Below are positions 23,124 to 32,023 of a stretch of DNA of 64,000 nt, in pieces; position 1 is the first letter of the stretch; every line of letters begins with the position of its first letter. The notes below the pieces were generated by a model that did no database searches, had not been told where the DNA came from, and saw only the letters and a list, made by a program, of their open reading frames with translations. Both the position numbers and the translations under genes were made by a program. Origin of the DNA: Selaginella moellendorffii (lineage: Eukaryota > Streptophyta > Lycopodiopsida > Selaginellales > Selaginellaceae); the NCBI RefSeq assembly GCF_000143415.4, contig NW_003314321.1, positions 1,000,736 to 1,064,735 on the forward strand. Reading direction: 5' to 3'.

Positions 23124-24443
23124 CTACATTTCTTGCATGGCATAGATATTTGCCATGAGCACGTACTCTGACTTTGATTCCGCCAATGACTCAAACGCTG
23201 GTCGCCCGATGGTGGCGTTCCTCCACTTTTGACAAGCGCTGAGTAGCGCCCTCCACACCGCAGCGTCCGCCTCCACAGGCATCGTCTTGGCCAAGCTCCA
23301 AGCTTCTTCCAGCCGATTGGAACGTCCCAGCAAATCCACCATGCAGCAGTAGTGTTGGATCCCCGGAGTGATCCCAAACTCGGCCACCATCGCTCGGAAG
23401 TAGCTCTTTCCTGTCTCGACCAGACCGGCGTGAGTGCAAGCCGTGAGAATCGCGAGAAAGATCACACCATCAGCCTTCACGCCAGTGTCTTTCATCTGTC
23501 CAAACAGATCCAAAACTCGATCGCTGCTTCCCTGCCGACTGTAGCCTGTGATCAGCGAGCTCCAGGTAGCTAAGTCGGGCTTCTCGAGCAAACCATCGAA
23601 GTTTAGGTGAGCGTCGGTCATGTCTCCACACTTGCCGTAGAAACCAACCAGGGAAGCTGCCACAAACTCGTCGTCTTCCAATCCACTCCTACAAATCCCA
23701 GCATGGATGATCTTCCCAGCTTCCAAGTCTGCTAAATTTCCACACGCGACGAGCGCAGGAACGCAAGCTCTGGCATTTGGTGACGGACAGTGCACTCGAG
23801 CCTTCATGCATCCAAACAGCTCCACCGCAAGCCTGTTGTCGGAGTTCTCTGCGTAGCCGAGCAGCAGCGAAGTCCACGACACAACGTCGTGTTCTTCCAT
23901 CCTGTCAAAAACCATCCGAGCATCCACCATGCTGCCACACTTGGAGTACATGTCCACAAGAGAGTTTCCAACGTAAATGTGTCTCAAGTTCCTTGTAGCA
24001 GCCGCTCGAGCGTGCAAAACCACCCCTTTTTCTAGTGATCCCATCTTGTCACCGTTTCTGGTTGCTAGATTCGAGCAGGCCTTGAGAGCAGCCACGAAAG
24101 TTAAGTGATTTGGTTCGCAGGAGCCTGGCTTGGAAACCATTCGAGTGAAGAGCTCCAATGCTGCCTCCTCCTGGTCGCTGTCTGCGTAGCCGGAGATGAG
24201 AGCAGTGTAAGAAACCACGTCGGGACGAGCGATGGCATCGAAGACTTTGCGAGCCTCGTCCATGCTCTTGCACTTTGCGTACATGTCGATCAAGGTGGTG
24301 GCCACACGGATGTTTGAGTCGAGCTTGCTCGCCACCGCGTAGCTGTGGAGTTGCTTCCCATGGCACAAGTCTCTCGAGACACTACATTCCTTGAGCGCTG
24401 CGAGGAGTTGGACCCTCTCGTCTTGGAAATCGATTGCTCTCCT
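23124..24443 (-). CDS. PPR protein (PLS class) without DYW
   Basis: Organelle RNA-binding pentatricopeptide repeat protein. The minus-strand frame begins after a possible acceptor (ggcag|AGG at 24443) and reads RRAIDFQDERVQLLAALKE, then repeats such as IRVATTLIDMYAKC and SYTALISGYADSDQ. It ends in the E-like region at YVLMANIYAMQEM. No DYW domain follows. No in-frame ATG is seen near the 5' end. Upstream (24450-24900) there are four cgtgagt-type donors on the minus strand with nearby acceptors, so several small 5' exons are likely and the true start may lie in one of them. It is head-to-head with the CYP21-4-like gene and tail-to-tail with the UPL gene, only about 50 nt from its stop. Confidence 0.82.
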   Translation of the reverse strand, partial: RRAIDFQDERVQLLAALKECSVSRDLCHGKQLHSYAVASKLDSNIRVATTLIDMYAKCKSMDEARKVFDAIARPDVVSYTALISGYADSDQEEAALELFTRMVSKPGSCEPNHLTFVAALKACSNLATRNGDKMGSLEKGVVLHARAAATRNLRHIYVGNSLVDMYSKCGSMVDARMVFDRMEEHDVVSWTSLLLGYAENSDNRLAVELFGCMKARVHCPSPNARACVPALVACGNLADLEAGKIIHAGICRSGLEDDEFVAASLVGFYGKCGDMTDAHLNFDGLLEKPDLATWSSLITGYSRQGSSDRVLDLFGQMKDTGVKADGVIFLAILTACTHAGLVETGKSYFRAMVAEFGITPGIQHYCCMVDLLGRSNRLEEAWSLAKTMPVEADAAVWRALLSACQKWRNATIGRPAFESLAESKSEYVLMANIYAMQEM

Positions 24444-24449
24444 CTGCCA

Positions 24450-24989
24450 TGAAGTTTTAGATTACAAGAAGAAGAAGAAGAAACACAAAGAAAACTCACG
24501 AGTTTGTGTTGCTCATGTAGTGATTTACTTCTTTCTTCTCCCTGTTGATGCAAGTGTGTCAAGCCAGAGGAAGAAAAATTGGTTGAGAGAAAGGCTACTC
24601 ACGGGTGCTCTTTGGTCGTGAAAAAATCGCTCTGTTACATGTTTGATCTGGCATGGTTTGCTTTCGGGTAAAAACTGGAAGAAGGGAAAAACAAAGAGAA
24701 ATTCAAATGCTCACGAGAGTGTGTTGGCCGCGGAGCTGAGCTGCGAGAAATCTAGCCCTTTTGGTTATAGCATCAATCGTTGCTGCCTAGAACTAGAAGA
24801 AGCAAATCTAAGAGCAAAGCTTTTCTTTACAAAAGAAATACTCACGCTCTGGTCGAGAGAAGGTCAGCCCCGATCGCCCAAAGCGCCCAAACGATCGATC
24901 CGGGAAGAAAATGCCCGCCCTCGAGATTTAGGGTTTATTCACTTTTCTCCCCTTTGGAGAAATTTGGAAATCTAGGGCTCTAGGAAGCG
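24450..24989. promoter_or_regulatory. Shared divergent promoter/5' exons, PPR (-) and CYP21-4 (+)
   Basis: About 540 bp separate the two start regions. Four minus-strand donor-like signals (ctcacg on the plus strand near 24496, 24598, 24712 and 24843) suggest a spliced 5' leader for the PPR gene that uses most of this interval. Its transcript would then start very close to the CYP gene. A TAGGGTTTA-like element near 24928 resembles the telo-box found in plant ribosomal and housekeeping promoters. Confidence 0.35.
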
Positions 24990-26053
24990 ATGGGGAGAAT
25001 GAAGCCGGCAGCGCTGCTCCAGCAGAGCAAGCGCAAGAAAGGCCCGTCGCGGCTCAGCCTCCCCACCATCATCTCCTGCAACGTCGTCGTCGTCTTGCTC
25101 TTCCTCTCAGTCCTGGCGCTTCACAGGCACAGCCAGTGAGTCGGATCGACGAATCCTTTCTTCCTCGGATCTCATGCTTTGATTTATTCGTTCCAGGAGC
25201 GGCAGCAGCAGCGGCAATCGGAGTCGCCAGGTGAGGAAATGAATAGATTTTTGAGAGATCTTTGCTGGGTTCTTGATGCAGGGCATTGGTCGGAAAGAAA
25301 AATTTGGCATGGATCTTCCCAAGTATGCGGTAACATTTTTATTCTTGTTTTCAAGGAATTCTTCGTTCTTATGCTCTCTTTCTCTTTGTGAATCTAGTTG
25401 ATGAACACAACCAAAGGTGTCATCGTTTTGGAGCTCTTCCGCGACGAAGTTCCCAAAACCGTGGAGAACTTCGCAGTGCTTGGGTACCATCGTCTCTTCT
25501 GGTTTTCTCTTCCCTTGCTCATGCTTTGGCTCCCAGGCAGCAAGGATATTACGACGGTGTCAAGTTCCACCGAGTCATCAAGGATTTCATGATCCAAGGT
25601 GGTGATCCCAGCGGAGATGGAAGAGGAGGCGAGTCCATTTGGGGTGGATCCTTCGAAGACGAGTTTAGACCCAAGTAAGCAAGAGCTCTCGTTGTTGAAG
25701 TTTGGAGATTCTCATGGTTTTGTGTAGCTTGAAGCACGAACCATTCACGCTGTCCATGGCAAACTCTGGCCCGGACTCCAATCGCTCCCAGTTCTTCATC
25801 ACAACCGTGGAGACTCCACACCTGGACAACAAGCACACCGTGTTTGGACGCGTTGTGCGTGGCCAAGACGTTGTCAAGGCAAGCTTCTTTCTCTTTGTTT
25901 GTTCTTCAGCATCGCTTACTTCTCTCTCTCTCTCTCTCTCTCTCTCTTGGTTGTGTCTTTTAGGAAATAGAAGCCCAAGAAACTAACTCGGAAAATCGAC
26001 CCTTAGTTCCCGTTACCATTCACAGTGTACGAGTCGGCAACGATCTTGCTTAA
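24990..26053 (+). CDS. Cyclophilin peptidyl-prolyl isomerase, CYP21-4-like
   Basis: Membrane-anchored cyclophilin that catalyses cis-trans proline isomerisation. Exons: 24990-25135, 25197-25230, 25282-25329, 25398-25483, 25537-25674, 25728-25878, 25964-26053, giving 230 residues. The N-terminus ([20 protein letters not shown], then a hydrophobic segment [19 protein letters not shown]) matches the CYP21-4 type with an N-terminal anchor. The isomerase domain has [20 protein letters not shown] (active-site region with the FHR arginine), [16 protein letters not shown] and [14 protein letters not shown]. The catalytic residues look intact, unlike the divergent domain known from Arabidopsis CYP21-4. 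The intron at 25879-25963 begins with GC instead of GT and carries a TC repeat. A Golgi or secretory location is inferred from the family. Confidence 0.92.
25921..25946. repeat. TC microsatellite in last intron of cyclophilin gene
   Basis: Uninterrupted TC dinucleotide run inside the GC-AG intron. It acts as an exaggerated polypyrimidine tract upstream of the TTTTAG acceptor. Confidence 0.9.
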
Positions 26054-26183
26054 ATTTTTTTTTCCGCGTGTATTGTGATTGCGATGAATCTTACCAGCCG
26101 AGGTGGCAAACGCGTGTACCTTAACCTAACACGTCAGCGTTTTACGTGGAGAAGGGAGAGCGTGACACGTCAGCGTGCGCCCT

Positions 26184-26230
26184 ATCCCACATGCGAAGGC
26201 GTAGAATCGTGCCCTAGGTAGAGTATATAA
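26184..26230 (+). promoter_or_regulatory. Plant snRNA promoter: USE and TATA box
   Basis: ATCCCACATGCG (26184-26195) matches the plant upstream sequence element RTCCCACATCG, and TATATAA lies at 26224-26230. The element centres are about 37 bp apart, and TATA lies 32 bp before the U2 start. This is the wider spacing associated with RNA polymerase II snRNA genes in plants, as expected for U2. Confidence 0.85.
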
Positions 26231-26255
26231 TGGGAGCGCCGGACTAATGCAACTC

Positions 26256-26451
26256 ATACCTTTCTCGGCCTTTTGGCTAAGATCAAGTGTAGTATCTGTT
26301 CTTATCAGTTTAATAGCTGATATGGGGCCACGTGCCCCAACGCTATTAACCTAGTTTTTTGTGGGAGGAGGGCCACCGGTAGCTTGCTACCCGGCTCTCC
26401 ACGTGTCGCTTTGGCCTTACACTACCGCCTTAGCCTGGCACAACCCAACCC
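26256..26451 (+). ncRNA. U2: U2 spliceosomal snRNA
   Basis: The 5' end ATACCTTTCTCGGCC followed by TTTTGGCTAAGATCAAG is the invariant U2 start. The branch-point-pairing GTAGTA is present. Next come stem-loop IIa/b with the paired GGGGC and GCCCC arms, an Sm-like site AGTTTTTTG, and stem-loops III (loop CTTG) and IV. The 3' end is placed by the usual plant length of 196 nt and the C-rich end at 26441-26454. It has its own USE/TATA promoter. It lies between the cyclophilin and SET genes. Confidence 0.96.
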
Positions 26452-26459
26452 CCCAAATT

Positions 26460-26958
26460 TAAAACCAAAAAGGATATTTAGGAAAATCTAGCTAAACTTG
26501 TAATTTATAGGATAATATAGTGTTTCTCAGTTTTATATTGTTTTTCAAATTTTACTTGATACTCTTCCAGTTCTAGATATGAGGCAAAATAAAGAACTTC
26601 ATAGTTTTTTATATGAAAACTTTTAAGTTGCTAGATTAGAGAATATTCTAGAATATACTTAGATATTTAGGTATATTCTTTATACCTATAAAGCGAAATG
26701 TAAAGAAAATCCAAATTAAGAACACTAAAGTATTCACACACGATTTAAACATTGTACATTAAAACCGTTTTGATCAGCTAAAAACTAATCGCTCAAGTGA
26801 CCAGCTTCATTTCAATACCAGAATGTGGATATTCAGTACCGTGGTTCCTCTGCTGCAGACGAAAACACGTGAAAATACTTGTAGGGCAGGGACAATAACC
26901 CTTAAGCAAACCTAAAATCACCAACTTATTTAGTAGAATGATGTGTTTTACGTAAATC
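26460..26958. other. AT-rich spacer after U2
   Basis: No gene recognised. It presumably holds the U2 3' processing signal. Confidence 0.4.
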
Positions 26959-26959
26959 C

Positions 26960-27089
26960 GGGTTAGTAGCTAGATGGAAAAAGGCTAGCATGGTTAGGTG
27001 CGAATTTTGTAACCTACTGGTTGTCGGTTCGAATCTGGTGATGATGAAATCGGGTGAGAAAAAAAGCATTTTGTTTTGAAATTCTTTCT
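26960..27089 (+). repeat. tRNA-Thr-derived SINE, copy 2
   Basis: It contains TAGTAGCTAGATGG (A-box-like), GGTTAGGTGCGAATTTTGTAA, B box GGTTCGAATCT (27026-27036) and CTGGTGATGATGAAA. The tail GAGAAAAAAAGCATTTTG continues to GAAATTCTTT. It shares module order with copy 1 but lacks roughly 45 nt between GATGATGAAA and the GAGAAAAA tail. Its end lies about 12 bp before the ATG of the SET-domain gene. Confidence 0.62.
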
Positions 27090-27100
27090 AGGTCACAGCT

Positions 27101-29058
27101 ATGGCGGCATCGCTGCTCTCTCTCCTTTGCTCTTCTTTCTCCCTCGACACAGCAAGGAATGCGCGCGTTCTTACTGGAATTCCGCCATCGCCGAGCGGCT
27201 GCATTCCCTTTTCCAGCGGAAGGAGCACAAATCGTCCGAGCAGGATTTTGGCGACGAGCAGCTGGAATGGCGTGGCCGGAGGCATCGACAGGGAAGCAGC
27301 GGCCAGGGATTTGCTGGAATGGATGGCGAGCAAGGGCGTGGCAGAGCCTGGAGGTGTGGAGGTGAGGCGCGGGGAGCTGGGGCTGGGGCTGTTTGCCAAG
27401 CGCAGCGTGTCCAAGAACCAGGAGGTGGTGTCCATTCCCAAGACGCTGTGGATGGATGCGGACACTGTGAGAAGGTCTGAGATCGGTGAGTGCTGCGAGG
27501 GATTGAGGCCGTGGATCGCAGTGGCGTTGTATTTGCTACACGAGAAGGCCAAGCCTCACTCGGATTGGAGTGCTTACATTCGTGTTCTTCCACGCACGCT
27601 AGATTCTCCACTCTTCTGGTAAGCTCTTTTTTTCATTCGAAAGAAAAAATCGTGAAGATCAAACTTAGCAACCATTTCCAGGTCGGAAGAAGAACTTGCC
27701 GAGCTCAAAGGTGTGATGTGGTCGTCGCCAATGCCATCCTTATTGTGTTGGTACTAACGTTTTCTTCTCCCGTTCTTTTCCAGGTACTCAGCTCCTCAGT
27801 TCCATGAATGGTTTCAAGGAATTTCTCAAGCGTGAATATGACAAGGTGATGACGGAGGTGATTGAGCCAAGGCCAGATGTTTTCGATCGTAGCCTCTACA
27901 CTCTTGAGGCGTTTACCTGGGCTTTCGGGATACTGCGTTCTCGGACATTTCCACCACTTATCGGAGATAACCTCGCGTTGGTACCACTGGCGGACTTTGT
28001 AAGTTGCTGCATTGCTTTTTTTTTTCTTGCTCGAAACTGCTTAGTGTTTAATTGACCCCGATATATAGCCGCTTCGCACAGGTAAATCATGGCTTCGGGC
28101 TGACCAATGAAGATCCTGGCTGGAAAGTCAAGTCTGCCGGAGTATTCGCTCGCCAAGAAACTTTGACGTTGCAAGCTGCAGCGAATTGTGCTGAGAAGCA
28201 AGAGGTGAAATCTCGAGTCTGTTTTCCTGTTTGAAATCTCACCTTTTCCTTGTTTTCCTTCGTAGGTTCTCATACAATATGGGAAAAAGAAAGGGAATGC
28301 ACAGCTTGCCACGGACTACGGGTTTGTGGATAGCGATGAGAAAAACAACCGGGATAGTTTCACATTGACTTTGCAAGTATCTCTTTCTGAGCGTTTTGCC
28401 GATGACAAAGTGGACATCGCACAGATGGCAGGACTGGATAGCACTGCTTATTTCAACCTTTACAGAAATCAAGGCCCTCCGGAAGACATGATTGCGTACC
28501 TCAGGCTCATTGCATTGTTCGGATCCGATTCATTCTTGCTAGAGGTATGTTGCGAAACTCTCTAGTAGTCATTGTAAGTGAATTCCCTCCGCGTTTGCAG
28601 GCACTATTCCGAAACACTGTCTGGGATCACTTGAGACTTCCTATCAGCCGGGAGAATGAGGAGGCTATTTGTGAAGCTATGATCGAGGGCTGTCGAGCCA
28701 CGCTAAGAGAGTACAGCTCTACTATTGACGAGGTACATATTGTACTTAATTCATTGTCGGTTGATTGCTGTTTTTGCCAGGATACCATGCTTTTGAACTC
28801 TAGTGAACTTAGCACACGAAAGAAAATGGCTGTGGTTGTGAGACTTGGCGAGAAGAGAATCTTGCAAGAGCAGCTACAGTGGTTCGAGACGCATCTCGCA
28901 GATCTGGACAGGCTTGAGTTCTATGCGGAGAGAAGACTACGGGACTTGGGATTGCTGGATGACAAAGGCAACATGACGCCATGGGTGTGCTTCTGTCTTT
29001 TCCTTCGATTTCAGGGGCATCTCTAACATTCTCATCTCTACAGGTTTTCAAATCTTAG
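27101..29058 (+). CDS. Rubisco LSMT-like SET-domain lysine methyltransferase
   Basis: Plastid SET-domain methyltransferase of the LSMT group (Rubisco large subunit and/or fructose-bisphosphate aldolase). Exons: 27101-27618, 27682-27710, 27784-27998, 28082-28204, 28266-28544, 28601-28732, 28781-28984, 29044-29058, giving 504 residues. The first ~50 residues are Ser/Ala/Arg-rich, like a plastid transit peptide. The SET region begins at VEVRRGELGLGLFAKRSV and includes SDWSAYIRVLPRTLDSPLFW and PLADFVNH, with the NH pair typical of the cofactor site. The Rubisco-binding C-terminal domain ends EFYAERRLRDLGLLDDKGN, close to pea LSMT. The full length and intact motifs suggest an active enzyme. Aldolase may be the main substrate where Rubisco Lys14 is not methylated; that is family knowledge, not visible here. 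Confidence 0.9.
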
Positions 29059-32020
29059 AAACTATCCCATCCAATTGTGGTTCGATCCAGCGTCGGTAAT
29101 CGGCTATCGGCTTGATGTATACTACAGTGATAGAGGTTAGACAAGACATTTGAGTGAAGGAGTGAAGGATATCATCTAGATATGAAAAAAGTTAATATAA
29201 TTCGTGTTCTCACTATATAATGAGGCACTTTGATAGCTAGATAATCTTTGTTTCTGCCTTGCTAATATGGTATTAGAGAATAAATCTGGTACGGCATTAA
29301 TAAATTGATTTATGCATTCTTATTTGATATTATAGTTTTTGAGGATTTTTATTCATAACTAATATGCATTTATGTAGAGACTATGATATGAATACAAGCA
29401 ATGAGATCACATTTTATTATAAATCATCACTTGGATAAGAGAAAGTGTTTAATCTTTTTATCCTTAATAACTTTCTTTTCAAACTCAAACTTTAAGCTTG
29501 TGTTTGCATTAATTTCAGTCCAATCTAAGAACAGCTTATGAAATAGTATGGCAATGACTACTTAATAGATTAATATTTATACTCTTAATTGATCCACTTG
29601 TAATTATGCCTAAGAAGTATCTGTTAGTGTCATGCTGGACCGACCTATTAACCACTAATTGCAAACTCAAAAAGGTTTACTTTTTACCTAGAGTAACATG
29701 CAATAACTTATGGTAACATAACCACCAATAAGCTAATAGTAATCCTACCCACTCAAAACATAACTTTAAATTGCTAATATGCCTCACTCATGAGCCTAAA
29801 CATAACTTGTACAAATAGTACATTTGAAATCCATCATATTGAGCCTAAATAAAAGCTCATATACAATATAGTATAAAATAGTAATAGAAATTGACACCTA
29901 AGGGATGTATGCAAAGCCATAGCAACTAAACATGAACCCACTCGAATCATTATTTTCATCTTTACATATGTAATGAGATTAATTGCCCAATTTTATTGGA
30001 TAATACCCATTGAGACTCAATTTTTAATACTAAATATAGCATATGTTGTTTTCACCCTTTACCTCATAATGAGTACTATAGAATGACCACAGGGTAAAAC
30101 CAAACTCTTAAACATATGTGCCAAAGGCAACAGAGTGGGATTTAAATATTAAGGCTTTGGGACACTGAATGAAGAAATTAGAGCATAAAATAACTTTTGA
30201 GTGTAGAGATAAAAAATAAAAAAGCAAGAGCATAAAACAATAAAGAAAGTTTTAGAGTATCCAACATCTAACACTAAGATTAACATGTAATATAGACTCA
30301 AATGAAATCTAGCATTATACCAATAGCTTAATGTAAGTCACCTATAAGCACATTCACAATAAGCACCCCCACACCAAAATTAATATATAAAACACCAAGA
30401 TTAACATATAAAATGAATTTAGTGCTATTAAAGTATACTTATAGCTTAACATGAGGTATTCCACCAACTATAGAGTTTAGTATAGAACCAAGATAATGTC
30501 TCAAGTTGGATCTACCCACTATCCCTATTATATATTTGGCTCATTCTAGGTTTTCACCCTATTCCCAAGAGTGAGATCTTAAGAATTCAAGAGGCTGACC
30601 AGAAAATTATTAACAATTAGGCTTGTAAGAGTATATTATTAGATTAATCAATTTCATATATTATTAACCAAATATAAGATTAGATAACAAAAGGATGATT
30701 TGCAACCTAAAAAGCCACAAAGATCACAACACCCCTCTACAAAATGGTTGGCGAGTATCTATCTAAATATTATGAAAAATAATTAAAATATTATATTATA
30801 TCAGAAGTTGAAATATCTCTCTTGACTGCTAGAAAAAAATCTCCTTAACTCATTAAATATCAGAATTCTAGAAATTTTTTCCATTGGTTTCTAAATAAAA
30901 GTAATTAATAATTAAATTCAAGAAGAAAACCAAACATTGCTACAAATAGATGTTTGGATATTGGCATATTACATCATCTTACAGTTAATATTTTATACTA
31001 GTAAGGAATCTAGGTTTAGATAAAAATCAGTCTTTGAAACTTTTTTAGTGTGATAGAAAAATTATTGATAAAGTAGTGGGAGAATTCAATATAAAGAAAC
31101 TATAATAACAAAAAAGTTACTAGGATTACAATTTTCAGATTTAGGTAAAAGAACTCTCCCTCCCTCCTCCCTCTCTCTCTCTCTCTCTAAAAATTTCATT
31201 TATACATCCATCTTATATAAATTTTGATCATATTATGTACATGTACACATGTAATATACATTAAAATATACTTAGATCATATTATACATGTCTAATACAC
31301 ACAAAACACACTCTTGTATAGATAAACTGTAATCATATCATATTGTATAACTTAGGTATATACAGGTATGCATATACTTAAATTATATAAAGTGAAAGTA
31401 ATAGATTTATTAGATAGGCTTTCAAAAACAATAATGAAATTAAAATTTATTCCTTATATTTTAAATATTGCACAACATCAACAAACCATACATTTTCTTC
31501 TATCATCATTTGCATATTTTTGTCAATTATCCCAACAAGACCTGTCATCTTTAACTTCTCATCCACACACTTTACTTTCTGGACTTTTGGAGCATTCCCA
31601 CACATAAAAGTATAAACACGATTCTTCCAAAAAGCACTAATATCTGTAATAAGGTAGATAATCCATTTTAAAAGCTCTCCTTTATGCAAAAGTTCTTTAA
31701 ACTTTATGACAGCTATTTCCTCAATTTCTGATTTTTCTTTATGACCTTTTTTGTGCAAGAATAGATCTTCAATGTCTAGCATATCCAAAGCACATATCCA
31801 AAGTCTGTGCTTGAGATAACTTTGTGTTAATAAAGTGAGAATACAGGAATTTGTTACTTTCTTACCTTACTAATATAAGTTACAATTATATCAGATCCAA
31901 ACCTAATGATATTTCCATTATGGAGAAAAGACCGAAAGGATTTTTGCAACAAAACAACAAATAAATTCATCATTATACAATAAAAAATGCAAAGAGGATA
32001 CCTATTGTTTTCCTTGTAAA
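29059..32020. other. AT-rich spacer with CT microsatellite
   Basis: About 3 kb of very AT-rich sequence with no recognised gene. A CT run lies at 31168-31188, preceded by C-rich repeats. An uninterrupted 113-codon minus-strand frame (31447-31788, rich in Lys, Ile, Val) is present but has no recognisable motif. Confidence 0.5.
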
Positions 32021-32023
32021 ACC

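Noticed and set aside
31447-31788. 113-codon minus-strand frame in AT-rich spacer
   Set aside because: Lys/Ile/Val-rich with no motif, splice partner or promoter; could be chance or an old transposon remnant. Mentioned under the spacer only.
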